Assembly (NCBI GenBank): GCA_001898465.1
Contig: MKTX01000007.1
Coordinates: forward strand, 434,001-498,000
Length of the DNA: 64,000 bases
From: Sphingobacteriales bacterium 39-19
GTDB lineage: Bacteria; Bacteroidota; Bacteroidia; Chitinophagales; Chitinophagaceae
Reading direction: 5' to 3'
A program made the position numbers and the translations under genes. Of the stretch, positions 1 through 9,503 are shown piece after piece; positions within the stretch are counted from its first letter, which is position 1, and each line of letters opens with the position of its first letter. The notes under the pieces were generated by a model that was not told the DNA's origin, ran no database searches, and was given only the letters and a program-made list of their open reading frames with translations.

Positions 1-30
1 TGATTTTATATTGCCCTTATTATTATTTAA

Positions 31-1308
31 TTAATATCCATATTTATCTTTCCATCTTAATTTTAAAAATTTCCGTATTTCTTCTTCCCGGCTATTTTGC
101 TGCGGATCATAAAATTTACTGTTTTCAATTTTATCTGGTAAAAATTGTTGCTCTATAAAATTATTTTCATAATCATGGGCATATTGATACCCTTTTGCAT
201 AGTTCATATTTTTCATGAGCCGGGTGGGGGCATTTCTTAAATGTAGTGGAACCGGCAGGTCGCCAAATTGCTGAACGGCAGACTGTGCCTTACCAATGGC
301 TACATAAGCGGCATTACTTTTTACAGATGTAGCCAAGTAAATAGCACATTGCGATAAAATGATCCGGCTCTCCGGGTAGCCAATTACCTGTACAGCCTGG
401 AAGGTTTGATTGGCCATGAGCAGGGCATTGGGATTTGCATTTCCAATATCTTCACTGGCAAAGATGAGCATTCGGCGGGCAATAAACTTTACATCTTCAC
501 CTCCTTCTATTAACCGGGCGAGCCAATATACAGCTCCGTTGGGATCGCTGCCACGCATACTTTTTATAAAGGCAGAAATAATATCGTAATGCTGTTCCCC
601 TTGCTTATCGTATAAGGCCACTCTTTGTTGTGCCGTTTGCATTACCCATTCATCAGTAATCGTAATTTCTTTATTTTTATTTTGATCCCTGGCTAATGTA
701 TGGATGGTAAGATCCAGCAGGTTTAAAATTTTGCGGGCATCCCCTCCACTTATATTGATCAATGCCTGTGTTTCTTTGAGATTGATTTTGTATTGCTTTA
801 ATTGTTCATCATTTTTTATGGCCTGGTGTAATAAGGCAATGAGGGAATCATCATCCAGCGGTTTTAATACATATACCTGGCAGCGGCTGAGTAAAGCACT
901 GTTTACTTCAAAAGAAGGATTTTCAGTAGTGGCTCCTATCAATGTAATAATTCCTTTTTCAACGGCATTTAATAGTGCATCCTGCTGGCCTTTATTGAAA
1001 CGGTGTATTTCATCAATAAATAAAATGGCGCCTTCATTTGCTTTTGCATTTTCTATAACATCCCTTATTTCTTTTACACCCGAAGAAATAGCGCTGAGTG
1101 CATAAAATTTTTTATGAACGGCACCTGCCATAATATGTGCCAGCGTGGTTTTACCGGTACCCGGCGGACCCCATAAAATGAGCGAGGGAATCCTGCCATT
1201 TTCTATGGCATTGCGCAGGATACTATTCTTTCCGGTTATATGTGTTTGGCCCAGAATATCGTCAAGGTTACCGGGCCTTACTCGTTCTGCTAAAGGGGGC
1301 ATTTGCAT
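31..1308 (-). CDS. rarA: Replication-associated recombination protein A (AAA+ ATPase)
   Basis: A 425-residue AAA+ ATPase of the RarA/MgsA/WRNIP1 family, which acts at stalled replication forks. Visible motifs are Walker A GPPGTGKTT near residue 47, Walker B ILFIDEIHRF near residue 95 and a sensor-1 ATTENPSF segment near residue 127. The C-terminal half contains the family's tetramerisation region (EGGEDVKFIARRMLIFASED). Length is normal for the family. The ATG at 1306-1308 gives the usual short N-terminus ending in RVRPGNLDDILGQ. The gene is divergent from the aminotransferase downstream of it on the map. A TAnnTTTG element lies almost on top of the start codon, so the mRNA may be nearly leaderless. 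Confidence 0.96.
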   Translation of the reverse strand: MQMPPLAERVRPGNLDDILGQTHITGKNSILRNAIENGRIPSLILWGPPGTGKTTLAHIMAGAVHKKFYALSAISSGVKEIRDVIENAKANEGAILFIDEIHRFNKGQQDALLNAVEKGIITLIGATTENPSFEVNSALLSRCQVYVLKPLDDDSLIALLHQAIKNDEQLKQYKINLKETQALINISGGDARKILNLLDLTIHTLARDQNKNKEITITDEWVMQTAQQRVALYDKQGEQHYDIISAFIKSMRGSDPNGAVYWLARLIEGGEDVKFIARRMLIFASEDIGNANPNALLMANQTFQAVQVIGYPESRIILSQCAIYLATSVKSNAAYVAIGKAQSAVQQFGDLPVPLHLRNAPTRLMKNMNYAKGYQYAHDYENNFIEQQFLPDKIENSKFYDPQQNSREEEIRKFLKLRWKDKYGY

Positions 1309-1312
1309 GTTT

Positions 1313-1320
1313 CAAAATTA
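1313..1320 (-). promoter_or_regulatory. Candidate -7 promoter element of rarA
   Basis: On the minus strand this reads TAATTTTG, a match to the Bacteroidota -7 consensus TAnnTTTG. It ends 5 nt before the rarA ATG. I see no convincing -33 TTTG partner, so the call rests on the -7 element alone. Confidence 0.4.
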
Positions 1321-1392
1321 CGAAATAAGAGGCAGGCTAAGTCGCCGGGTTTGTTCTTTTGATAACTGCATGAATCTTGCGAACTTTACCAA

Positions 1393-2616
1393 ATGGAAAG
1401 CCATCAACCGGGCAAAAAAATGGCTGGCAATGCCAGCATGCGCCATTTATTTTTACAGCATATAGGCCAAACTTCAGAAACGCCATTGGCATTGCATATT
1501 ACCAAAGCGAGGGGTTCAAAGCTTTGGGATGCAGCAGGCAAAGAATATATGGATGTAATAGGGGGTATCAGTGTATGCAATATTGGCCATTGCCATCCTG
1601 CTGTGGTAGAAGCGATACAAAAGCAGGCGCAACAGTATTTACATATTATGGTATATGGTGAGTTGGTAGAAAGCCCGCAAGTAGAATATGCGGCACGGCT
1701 TACCCAATATTTACCCCCAAGCCTGAATTCCGTTTTTTTTACCGCCAGTGGAAGCGAGGCTACGGAAGGTGCTATGAAATTGGCCAAAAGAGTTACCGGC
1801 CGCTCTGAAATGATTTCATTTAAAAAAAGTTATCATGGTAGTACCCAAGGAGCGCTGAGCATGATGGGCAGCGAATACTGGCAACAGGCATTCCGGCCTT
1901 TACTACCCGGCATACAACAATTTGTGTATAATGATATGGATATGCTGGATCGTATTACGGAACAAACAGCCTGTGTATTTGCCGAAACTGTACAAGCCGA
2001 AGCGGGAGTACAGGTACCGGGTAAATTATGGTTGCAGGCTTTGCGTAAACGATGTACTGATATGGGTGCATTGCTGGTGCTGGACGAAATTCAATGCGGT
2101 TTTGGACGCAATGGTACCTTATGGGCATTTGAACAATTTGATGTGGTACCCGATATTTTATTATTGGGTAAGGCCCTGGGGGGAGGGATGCCACTGGGCG
2201 CTTTTATTGCCGATAAAAAAATAATGGATACCCTGAGTTATAACCCAGTGCTGGGCCATATCAATACTTTTGGCGGTCATCCTGTTTGCTGTGCCGCCGG
2301 CCTCGCTGCATTTAACGTTTTGCTTGCAGAAAACCTAATCGCTTCTGTTAAAGAAAAGGAAGCCTTATTTCGCTCTTTATTACAGCATAAAAAAATTAAG
2401 AAAATAAATAGCCTGGGTTTAATGATGGCCGTATTTTTTGATGATTATGCAATGAATAAGAAAATCATTGATGCCTGTATTGAGAAAGGAGTATTTACCG
2501 ATTGGTTTTTATTTGCTTCAGAAGCCATGCGCATTGTACCGCCCCTTTCCATCACTTATGATGAAATACATAAAGCAGCAGCCATTATCCTCAGTGTTTT
2601 AGATGAAGCAGGATAA
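1393..2616 (+). CDS. Class III PLP-dependent aminotransferase
   Basis: A fold-type I aminotransferase of class III (acetylornithine/ornithine/4-aminobutyrate group), up to 407 residues. It has the cofactor-phosphate motif ASGSEATEGA near residue 117, the aspartate that contacts the pyridine nitrogen in LDEIQCGFGR near residue 230, and the Schiff-base lysine in LLGKALGGGMPLG near residue 260. Substrate cannot be assigned from sequence. No arginine or lysine biosynthesis genes are adjacent, so a general or catabolic omega-aminotransferase is as likely as acetylornithine aminotransferase. In-frame ATGs at 1393, 1420 and 1438 are all possible. Family alignments usually begin close to the HLFLQHIGQTS segment, which favours 1438; the coordinates give the longest form. 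A hairpin terminator follows the stop. Confidence 0.88.
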   Translation: MESHQPGKKMAGNASMRHLFLQHIGQTSETPLALHITKARGSKLWDAAGKEYMDVIGGISVCNIGHCHPAVVEAIQKQAQQYLHIMVYGELVESPQVEYAARLTQYLPPSLNSVFFTASGSEATEGAMKLAKRVTGRSEMISFKKSYHGSTQGALSMMGSEYWQQAFRPLLPGIQQFVYNDMDMLDRITEQTACVFAETVQAEAGVQVPGKLWLQALRKRCTDMGALLVLDEIQCGFGRNGTLWAFEQFDVVPDILLLGKALGGGMPLGAFIADKKIMDTLSYNPVLGHINTFGGHPVCCAAGLAAFNVLLAENLIASVKEKEALFRSLLQHKKIKKINSLGLMMAVFFDDYAMNKKIIDACIEKGVFTDWFLFASEAMRIVPPLSITYDEIHKAAAIILSVLDEAG

Positions 2617-2631
2617 AAATCAGGCAATAAA

Positions 2632-2658
2632 AAAAGTGCATGATTGAAATGCACTTTT
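2632..2658. terminator. Bidirectional intrinsic terminator
   Basis: A perfect 10-bp stem (AAAAGTGCAT / ATGCACTTTT) with a 7-nt loop and A/T runs on both sides lies between the convergent aminotransferase and gcvP genes. It can serve both strands. Confidence 0.85.
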
Positions 2659-2678
2659 CCGGATAGGTATAAAATATT

Positions 2679-5558
2679 TTAATCCGCTGCATAAGCACTT
2701 ACAGGTTCGCAAGTGCATACTAAGTTACGATCTCCATACGTATTATTTACCCTGCTCACCGCCGGCCAGAATTTATTGCCTGCAATATAGGGTAAGGGAA
2801 ACACGGCTTCCTGGCGGGTATAAGGGTGCAGCCATTCATTGGCTAAGGCAACCTGCTGTGTATGGGGAGCATTTTTAAGCGGGTTATCTGTTTTGTTTGA
2901 GGTGCCCTCTTCTATCGCTTTAATTTCGCTGCGGATACTCAGGAGGGCATCACAAAAACGATCCAGCTCTGCTTTGTCTTCACTTTCTGTAGGCTCAATC
3001 ATTATTGTACCGGGTACCGGGAAGCTTAATGTGGGAGCATGAAAATTGTAATCCATTAAACGTTTGGCAATATCTTCTGCTTCTATACCTGCACTTTGTT
3101 TAAAAGGCCTAAGGTCCACTATGAATTCATGGGCACAGGTTCCATTTTTTCCTGTGTATAAAATTTTATAATCATTTTTTAATCTTGCCTTCATATAGTT
3201 GGCATTTAAAATTGCATATGCCGTACTTTTTTGTAATCCGGCAGCACCCAGCATTTTAATGTAGCCATAGCTGATGAGTAAGATACTGGCACTCCCAAAG
3301 GCAGCTGCACTTACGGCCCCGGCCTGGGTATCTTTTTTTGTAAGGCTATGGTGACCCGGTAAAAAGGGAGCCAGCTTTTCATTTACACATATAGGGCCCA
3401 TACCCGGACCGCCGCCGCCATGCGGAATAGCAAAAGTTTTATGTAAATTTAAATGGCACACATCGGCTCCAATAAAACCCGGTGAGGTATAACCTACCTG
3501 GGCATTCATATTCGCTCCATCCATATAAACCAATCCGCCATGCTGATGAATGAGTTCGCATATTTGCTGAATGCTTTCTTCAAATACCCCATGGGTACTG
3601 GGGTAAGTAACCATCAATCCTGCCAGTGTGTCTTTATATTTTTCGGCATTGGCTTTTAGGTCATTCACATCTATATTGCCTGCTTCGTCACATTTGGTAA
3701 CTACTACCTTAAAGCCCGCCATGACGGCACTTGCAGGGTTTGTACCATGGGCCGAAATGGGAATAAGAATAATGTTGCGATGCAATTGATTGTGATGCTG
3801 ATGATATTTTTTTATCGTAAGCAGTCCTGCATATTCACCCTGTGCCCCACTATTGGGCTGTAAAGAAGTAGCCGCAAACCCGGTAATATTGCTTAACCCA
3901 TTTTCTAATTCGGTGATGATGGCTTGGTAACCCTTCCATTGCGATGCCGGTGCAAATGGATGGATATTTGCAAACTCAGGCCAGCTAACCGGGATGAGTT
4001 CAGTAGCTGCATTCAGCTTCATAGTACAGCTACCCAGGGTGATCATTGAGGTATTTAAACTCAGGTCTTTGTTTTCTAAACTTTTTAAATAACGCATCAT
4101 TTGGCTTTCACTCCGGTGACTGTTAAAAACGGGATGGGTAAGGAAATCAGAAGTACGGGTAAGCGATGTAGGGATATGATCTAATAAACTATCGGCATCA
4201 AAAGATGCTGTAGCCGTATCGCTCCCCGTTACCGAAGCAAAAACATATAAAATATCCAGTACATCTCTTTGGGTAGTTGTTTCATCTAATGAAATGATGA
4301 TCCCGTCGGCAGTATAATAAAAATTCATTTCATTTTTCTCTGCCATATTTTTTATTTCAGAAATTTTATCGGTTTTAATATAAATACTATCAAAATAATT
4401 ATCATTTTGATTTATGAAGCCCATCCTGGCCAATTCACTACTCAGGGTTTGTGCTAACAGGCTGGTACGTTTTGCAATTTTCTTTAAGCCTTCGGGGCCA
4501 TGGTAAACTGCATACATGGCGCTGATATTGGCTAACAAGGCTTGCGCAGTACAGATATTACTGGTCGCTTTTTCCCGGCGAATATGCTGTTCTCTTGTTT
4601 GCAGCGCCATACGCAGGCAACGGTTACCCCGGGCATCTACACTTACACCAATGATACGCCCCGGGATATTTCTTTTAAAATCTTCTTTTGTGGCAAAAAA
4701 TGCGGCATGGGGTCCGCCAAAACCCATGGGTACCCCAAATCTCTGGCTATTGCCTACAGCTACATCTGCCCCTAGCTCACCAGGCGAAGTAAGCAAAGTA
4801 AGGGCCAGTAAATCGGTAGCCATTACTACCAGTACATTTGATTCGTGTGCTTTATGAATGAACTTCCGGTAATCCACAATACTACCCAGGCTATTGGGAT
4901 ATTGTACCAGTGCACCAAAAAAAGATTCATCTAAATTCACATCCTGGTAATTACCATATACCAATTCAATATTAAAGGGTGTGGCCCGGGTTATCAATAT
5001 TTCTTTGGTTTGTATAAATACAGAATCATCTATAAAAAAGCGAAGCGCCGAGGCATGTTCGTGATCTTTATTTTTATGATTGAAAAGCATAAGCATGGCT
5101 TCTGCAGCAGCCGTACCCTCATCTAGTAAACTGGCATTGGCAATGGGTAAGCCACACAAATCGCTTACCATGGTTTGAAAGTTTAATAAACTTTCTAAAC
5201 GGCCTTGTGCAATTTCGGCCTGGTAAGGAGTGTATTGGGTGTACCAACCCGGGTTTTCAAATACATTCCGCAAAATTACCGATGGCATAATGGTATTGTA
5301 ATACCCCTGGCCGATGTAACTACGAAAAACTTTATTTTGTGCAGCAACCGCTTTTAGTTCTTTTACATATTCGTATTCGCTAACCGGGCCATTAACTTGT
5401 AAAGGCGCATGATTGCGAATATTTGCCGGGATGGTTTGATTGATGAGTTCATCTAAACTTGCAGCGCCGATTGTTTGGAGCATTTCGGTGGTTTCCTGCT
5501 CCGATGGGCCAATGTGGCGTTGCTGAAATTCATGCTTTTGCTGTTCAAAAAGATTCAT
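2679..5558 (-). CDS. gcvP: Glycine dehydrogenase (aminomethyl-transferring), P-protein
   Basis: P-protein of the glycine cleavage system, about 959 residues, single-polypeptide form. It decarboxylates glycine with PLP and passes the aminomethyl group to lipoylated H-protein. The N-terminal half carries RHIGPSEQE and the IGQGYYNT motif; the C-terminal half carries the catalytic lysine in HLNLHKTFAIPHGGGGPG and the TLGSCTMKLNA segment. The ATG at 5556-5558 (MNLFEQQKHEF) fits the family N-terminus. An upstream ATG at 5582 would add eight residues. The gcvT and gcvH partners are not in the window, which is common in this phylum. A terminator shared with the convergent aminotransferase lies after the stop. 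Confidence 0.97.
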   Translation of the reverse strand: MNLFEQQKHEFQQRHIGPSEQETTEMLQTIGAASLDELINQTIPANIRNHAPLQVNGPVSEYEYVKELKAVAAQNKVFRSYIGQGYYNTIMPSVILRNVFENPGWYTQYTPYQAEIAQGRLESLLNFQTMVSDLCGLPIANASLLDEGTAAAEAMLMLFNHKNKDHEHASALRFFIDDSVFIQTKEILITRATPFNIELVYGNYQDVNLDESFFGALVQYPNSLGSIVDYRKFIHKAHESNVLVVMATDLLALTLLTSPGELGADVAVGNSQRFGVPMGFGGPHAAFFATKEDFKRNIPGRIIGVSVDARGNRCLRMALQTREQHIRREKATSNICTAQALLANISAMYAVYHGPEGLKKIAKRTSLLAQTLSSELARMGFINQNDNYFDSIYIKTDKISEIKNMAEKNEMNFYYTADGIIISLDETTTQRDVLDILYVFASVTGSDTATASFDADSLLDHIPTSLTRTSDFLTHPVFNSHRSESQMMRYLKSLENKDLSLNTSMITLGSCTMKLNAATELIPVSWPEFANIHPFAPASQWKGYQAIITELENGLSNITGFAATSLQPNSGAQGEYAGLLTIKKYHQHHNQLHRNIILIPISAHGTNPASAVMAGFKVVVTKCDEAGNIDVNDLKANAEKYKDTLAGLMVTYPSTHGVFEESIQQICELIHQHGGLVYMDGANMNAQVGYTSPGFIGADVCHLNLHKTFAIPHGGGGPGMGPICVNEKLAPFLPGHHSLTKKDTQAGAVSAAAFGSASILLISYGYIKMLGAAGLQKSTAYAILNANYMKARLKNDYKILYTGKNGTCAHEFIVDLRPFKQSAGIEAEDIAKRLMDYNFHAPTLSFPVPGTIMIEPTESEDKAELDRFCDALLSIRSEIKAIEEGTSNKTDNPLKNAPHTQQVALANEWLHPYTRQEAVFPLPYIAGNKFWPAVSRVNNTYGDRNLVCTCEPVSAYAAD

Positions 5559-5600
5559 AGTATGTTTTTTTCCAATGATCATTTTATATCTATTGCGCCG

Positions 5601-5608
5601 CAAATTTA
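5601..5608 (-). promoter_or_regulatory. Candidate -7 promoter element of gcvP
   Basis: Reads TAAATTTG on the minus strand, matching TAnnTTTG, 42 nt upstream of the chosen gcvP start codon. It lies in the 147-bp divergent gap. No clear -33 element is seen. Confidence 0.4.
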
Positions 5609-5625
5609 CAATATGCCCTTTACAT

Positions 5626-5654
5626 TTTGTTATTCTGCTTTCTTATTAGCTTTG
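5626..5654 (+). promoter_or_regulatory. Candidate promoter of the cysteine-cluster protein gene
   Basis: TTTG at 5626-5629 and TAGCTTTG at 5647-5654 resemble the Bacteroidota -33 and -7 boxes. The 17-nt spacing is shorter than the usual 19-21 nt, so this is a weaker call. The ATG is about 50 nt downstream. Confidence 0.35.
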
Positions 5655-5705
5655 CATTGTGGATAATTGAGGATAACTACCCGGAGCAACTTAAACACAG
5701 CGCCC

Positions 5706-6188
5706 ATGAACAATTTGTTACAGAATTGGCAAAAGAAAGCAAATGACCACCAAAAAACGTATAAACATTTTTTAAAACAGGTAAACCGGAATCAGGCTCT
5801 TTCACTTTTGCCCCATTTGCATGAGCAGGCATTTGAAAAAATTAATTGCCTGGATTGTGCCGCCTGCTGTAAAAATTACTCTCCCCGTTTTAAAACCCCG
5901 GACATTAAAAGAATTGCCCGTGTTTTGAAATTAAAAGAGAGCCGTTTTATAGATACTTATTTACAATTAGATGAAGAAGGTGATTATGTATTAAAGAGCC
6001 GGCCATGCCCCTTTTTGGGAGCCGATAACTTTTGCAGTATATATGAGCATCGCCCTTCTGATTGTCACCGGTTTCCTTATACAGATGAAGATGTATTGTT
6101 AAAAAGGCCGGCCATTACACTCAAAAATGCAAACTTTTGCCCGGCTGTATATTTTGTTTTGGAAAAATTAAGGGTAGCCTTAAAATAA
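5706..6188 (+). CDS. YkgJ-family cysteine cluster protein
   Basis: A 160-residue protein of the YkgJ/CxxCxxCC family (predicted Zn or Fe chelating domain). The cysteines that define the family are visible: CLDCAACC near residue 46, CPFL then CSIYEHRPSDCHRFPY near residues 101-120, and a last Cys in NFCPAVYF near the C-terminus. The function of this family is not established. The ATG at 5706 is preferred to a TTG at 5667, because the domain alignment begins after it. The stop codon abuts the stop codon of the convergent recN with no gap between them. Confidence 0.85.
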   Translation: MNNLLQNWQKKANDHQKTYKHFLKQVNRNQALSLLPHLHEQAFEKINCLDCAACCKNYSPRFKTPDIKRIARVLKLKESRFIDTYLQLDEEGDYVLKSRPCPFLGADNFCSIYEHRPSDCHRFPYTDEDVLLKRPAITLKNANFCPAVYFVLEKLRVALK

Positions 6189-7844
6189 TTAATTACTTAC
6201 CATTTCCCTTGCATTTTGCAGTGCGGCTGCTGTTGGTTTTTCACCACTTAGCATTTGTGCAATGGCGGTTATTCTTTCATCCTGATTGAGTAGCCGTACC
6301 GAGGTAGCTACTTTATTATTGATGATATCTTTAAAAACATAATAATGGTTATTTGCCTTTGCAGCTATTTGGGGCTGGTGCGTGATACTGATAAGCTGGT
6401 GTGCTATGGCCAGTTCCTTCATAATAATACCTACCTGCCTGGCGGCTTCGCCGCTAATACCGCTGTCAATTTCATCGAATATGAGGGTAGGGAGCTGTAA
6501 TTTTTTTGCCACCAGGTATTTAATACTTAGCATTACCCGGCTTAATTCTCCACCACTGGCTACTTTTTGTAAGGGTTCAAAGCGCCCGCTTTTATTGGCA
6601 TCAAATAAAAAAATCACTTCACTATTACCCTGTACACTTAAGGGGATTTCGTTTATTTCTGCTTTTATTGCGGCATTGGGCATGCCCACCTGGGTGAGTA
6701 ATTTATTTACTTTTTGAACAAATGGTTTTATTTGCGCTTCCCTATTTTGAGTAATGATTTTAGAAAGGGCCATACATTCATCATATAACTTTTGTAATTC
6801 TATGTCCATGGCGCCGGTTTGTAAATTCATGCTTTGCAGGTTCTCTAGTTTCCGGGCAAGTTCTTCCTGTATTTGTAATAAGGCTGCTGTATTTTGTACA
6901 TTGTGTTTTTTCAATAACGTATAGCCCTGTTCTATCCGGTCATTTACAATTTGTATGCGTTCTGCATCATAATGGATGGCTTCATTGGCATTTTCTAATT
7001 CATCTGCAATATCTAATAGCTCTATTACCATACTGTTCATACGGTCGTGTAAATGCTGAATATGAGCGCCATACTCTGTAAGCGAGTGCAGTTTTTGCTG
7101 CATTTGTTTTAAGGTATGAGCCAGGGGCAAATCGCTATGTTTTAGTTCAAAAGAAATTTGATTTAATTGCTGCTTTATATTTTCTGCATTGGATAATAAT
7201 TTCATTTCTGCATCCAGTGCTTCCAGTTCATTGTCTTTGAATGCGGCTTTTTCCAGTTCATCATAAAGAAACTGGTTATAACTTAATTCTTTTTCAGCGT
7301 TTGCCTGTTCTTCTTTTAATTTTTGTAAAGTAAGTTTCAGCTGAGTGTATTTTTCGTAAGTTACTTTTAACCGGTTAAGCAGGTCGGCATGATCTGCCAT
7401 TGCATCTATAACCTGCCGGTGAAACTGTGTATTGGTGAGCTCCAGGGTATCAAATTGCTGGTGCAGATCTATCAATAGCAAAGAGATTTCTTTTAATTGG
7501 GATAAGTTTACCGGGGTATCGTTTATAAAGCTGCGGGATTTTCCGGTGGGTGCTATTTCACGCCTTAAAATAATCTCGTCTCCGGGATCCAGGTCATTCG
7601 CTAAAAAGAAATTTTTTAAAGGTTCGGAGGGTTTGCTGATGAAATGTGCTTCTACAATGCATTTGCTGCTTTTGTCCATCAGGGCTGAACTGTCTGCCCG
7701 CTGGCCCAATACCAGGCCAAGGGCACCGGTTAAAATACTTTTCCCGGCACCGGTTTCGCCGGTAATCACATTCAGGTGATCTGCAAAATGAATTGAAATT
7801 TGCTGAATGATGGCATAATTCTGTATCTGTAATTTTTGAAGCAT
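6189..7844 (-). CDS. recN: DNA repair protein RecN
   Basis: SMC-like ATPase for double-strand break repair, about 551 residues and normal length. The N-terminal half has Walker A in GETGAGKSI near residue 35 after the typical LQIQNYAII opening. Long coiled-coil arms rich in Q, L, E and K span roughly residues 150-350. The C-terminal half has the ABC signature SGGELSRVMLSIK and Walker B LPTLIFDEIDSGISG, followed by the THQPQIAA switch. The ATG at 7842-7844 (MLQKLQI) is chosen over a TTG four codons upstream. In many Bacteroidota recN follows coaBC-porD; here it is separate from that block, which lies near 28-30 kb. Confidence 0.96.
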   Translation of the reverse strand: MLQKLQIQNYAIIQQISIHFADHLNVITGETGAGKSILTGALGLVLGQRADSSALMDKSSKCIVEAHFISKPSEPLKNFFLANDLDPGDEIILRREIAPTGKSRSFINDTPVNLSQLKEISLLLIDLHQQFDTLELTNTQFHRQVIDAMADHADLLNRLKVTYEKYTQLKLTLQKLKEEQANAEKELSYNQFLYDELEKAAFKDNELEALDAEMKLLSNAENIKQQLNQISFELKHSDLPLAHTLKQMQQKLHSLTEYGAHIQHLHDRMNSMVIELLDIADELENANEAIHYDAERIQIVNDRIEQGYTLLKKHNVQNTAALLQIQEELARKLENLQSMNLQTGAMDIELQKLYDECMALSKIITQNREAQIKPFVQKVNKLLTQVGMPNAAIKAEINEIPLSVQGNSEVIFLFDANKSGRFEPLQKVASGGELSRVMLSIKYLVAKKLQLPTLIFDEIDSGISGEAARQVGIIMKELAIAHQLISITHQPQIAAKANNHYYVFKDIINNKVATSVRLLNQDERITAIAQMLSGEKPTAAALQNAREMVSN

Positions 7845-7912
7845 TTGCAGCAGCAAATTAGGAAAATGTATTGAAGATTAAAGAGGAATGGGGATAAGAA
7901 AAAAGAAAAAGA

Positions 7913-8701
7913 TTATTTTCCGGGGAAGCTCTTTCCTTTAGCTTCATACATCCTCATTTGCTTGGCATCCTGCAGGAATTCAGAAGCAAAAATAAATTCA
8001 TTAAGCAATTTGTTTTCCGAAAAAATAATGTCTTTGCTGGTGCCGCTCCATTCTTTTTTACCATTTACCAGGTATAAGATGTTATCGCCTATTTCCATTA
8101 CACTATTCATATCGTGGGTATTAATAACCGTGGTTATATTATATTCAATAGTGATATCCTTTATCAATTGATCAATCACCATCGATGTTTTAGGGTCCAG
8201 GCCGGAGTTGGGTTCATCGCAAAAAAGATATTTGGGTTTTAATACGATGGCCCGGGCAATACCTACTCTTTTTTTCATACCTCCGCTAATCTCTGCCGGA
8301 AATTTTTTATTGGAGCCGGTAAGGTTTACCTTTGCTAGCACTTCATTTACCCGGTGCAGTTTATTGGCTATGCTGTCATGGGTAAACATATCCAATGGAA
8401 ATCTCACATTTTCTTCTACTGTCATACTATCAAAAAGAGCGGATCCCTGGAAGAGCATTCCAATATTTTGCCTGAGTAATTTCCGGTCTTCTTCATTCAT
8501 TTCTGTAAAGCTCACCTGGTCGTATTTAATTTCCCCGGCATCAGGCTCCAGCAATCCTACCAGGCATTTTTGCAATACGGTTTTACCACTGCCACTGGTG
8601 CCAATAATAAGATTGGTTTTACCGGTTTCCATTACATGGCTAATGCCATCCAGCACTACTTTATCGCCAAAAGATTTTTTTATATTGTTGAATTCAATCA
8701 T
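7913..8701 (-). CDS. MlaF/Mkl-type ABC transporter ATP-binding protein
   Basis: ATPase subunit of an MCE/Mla-type lipid importer or exporter, 262 residues. It has Walker A GTSGSGKT near residue 35, signature ISGGMKKRVGIARAI near residue 140, Walker B KYLFCDEPNSGLDP near residue 160 and switch His in NTHDMN. The GGMKKRV form of the signature and the N-S-G-L-D-P segment are typical of the MlaF branch. It begins 18 nt after the permease gene, so the two form an operon. The usual third partner, an MlaD/MCE protein, is not adjacent. Confidence 0.9.
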   Translation of the reverse strand: MIEFNNIKKSFGDKVVLDGISHVMETGKTNLIIGTSGSGKTVLQKCLVGLLEPDAGEIKYDQVSFTEMNEEDRKLLRQNIGMLFQGSALFDSMTVEENVRFPLDMFTHDSIANKLHRVNEVLAKVNLTGSNKKFPAEISGGMKKRVGIARAIVLKPKYLFCDEPNSGLDPKTSMVIDQLIKDITIEYNITTVINTHDMNSVMEIGDNILYLVNGKKEWSGTSKDIIFSENKLLNEFIFASEFLQDAKQMRMYEAKGKSFPGK

Positions 8702-8719
8702 AACATTTGTATTTGTGTG

Positions 8720-9457
8720 TTACAGCAATAGCGCTGCTAACATATAATCTGCCAATAAAATAAGAATACAACTTACTACTACAGATTTCGTACTGGAGCG
8801 GCCAATTTCTAATGCACCACCCTGCACATGATAACCAAAATAGGCAGGTATGCTGCTGATAATAAATGCAAAAGTGTACGCTTTTACAAGCGCAAAAGTG
8901 ATGTTATAAGGCATAAAATTTTCCATTAACCCCCGGTCGTAGGTATCGGTGGATAGGATATTAGAGGCGGCACCTGCCAGCCGGCCTCCATAAATTCCCA
9001 GTACCATAGCCAGGATTACCATCATGGGAATGGTAACCAGTGCGGCCGCAATTTTGGGCATAATAAGATAGGTACGGGTATTAATGCCCATTATTTCTAA
9101 AGCATCTATTTGCTCACTCACACGCATATTTCCCAGTTCGCTGGCAATCTTACTTCCAATTACACCTGCCAGTACAATACATACCAGGGTAGGGGCAAAC
9201 TCAAGTATTACAGTATCTCTTACAATTTGTGCAATTGTTGTTTTTGCAATTAAAGGGCTCACTAACTGGTAAGCCGTTTGTACAGCGCTTACCGCACCCA
9301 TAAATAATGAAATAATGGTAACAATACCTAAAGAGCCAATCCCAATATCGGCACATTGGTGCATAAATTCTTTCCAGTATAACTTAGCATTTTCGGGTTT
9401 GCTGAACATCCGTTTCAGCATTAAAATATATTTTCCGAAATGATATAAGAAATTCAT
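8720..9457 (-). CDS. MlaE-family ABC transporter permease
   Basis: Integral membrane permease of the MlaE/YrbE family, 245 residues with about five or six hydrophobic segments. The family-defining central stretch is present: GVIGSKIASELGNMRVSEQIDALEIMG, given here as the key residues GSKIASELG and QIDALE near residue 130. It works with the ATPase encoded just downstream to move phospholipid or a related lipid between membranes (family knowledge). Substrate is unknown without the MCE subunit. The ATG at 9455-9457 is the first in frame. Confidence 0.9.
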   Translation of the reverse strand: MNFLYHFGKYILMLKRMFSKPENAKLYWKEFMHQCADIGIGSLGIVTIISLFMGAVSAVQTAYQLVSPLIAKTTIAQIVRDTVILEFAPTLVCIVLAGVIGSKIASELGNMRVSEQIDALEIMGINTRTYLIMPKIAAALVTIPMMVILAMVLGIYGGRLAGAASNILSTDTYDRGLMENFMPYNITFALVKAYTFAFIISSIPAYFGYHVQGGALEIGRSSTKSVVVSCILILLADYMLAALLL

Positions 9458-9503
9458 GCAATTATTTTTGTTATAACTAAGGGTTACAATAACCTACCAT
9501 AAT

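Noticed and set aside
704..1105. Plus-strand frame of 133 codons inside rarA
   Set aside because: It is the antisense shadow of a gene with clear AAA+ motifs; no domain or start signal of its own.
5566..5705. Glycine riboswitch before gcvP
   Set aside because: The leader of about 35-45 nt is too short for a glycine aptamer and no paired GGA motifs are seen.
6186..6191. Possible lost terminator or fused genes at the abutting stops of the cysteine-cluster gene and recN
   Set aside because: Both genes have complete C-termini; tight convergent packing is enough to explain the arrangement.
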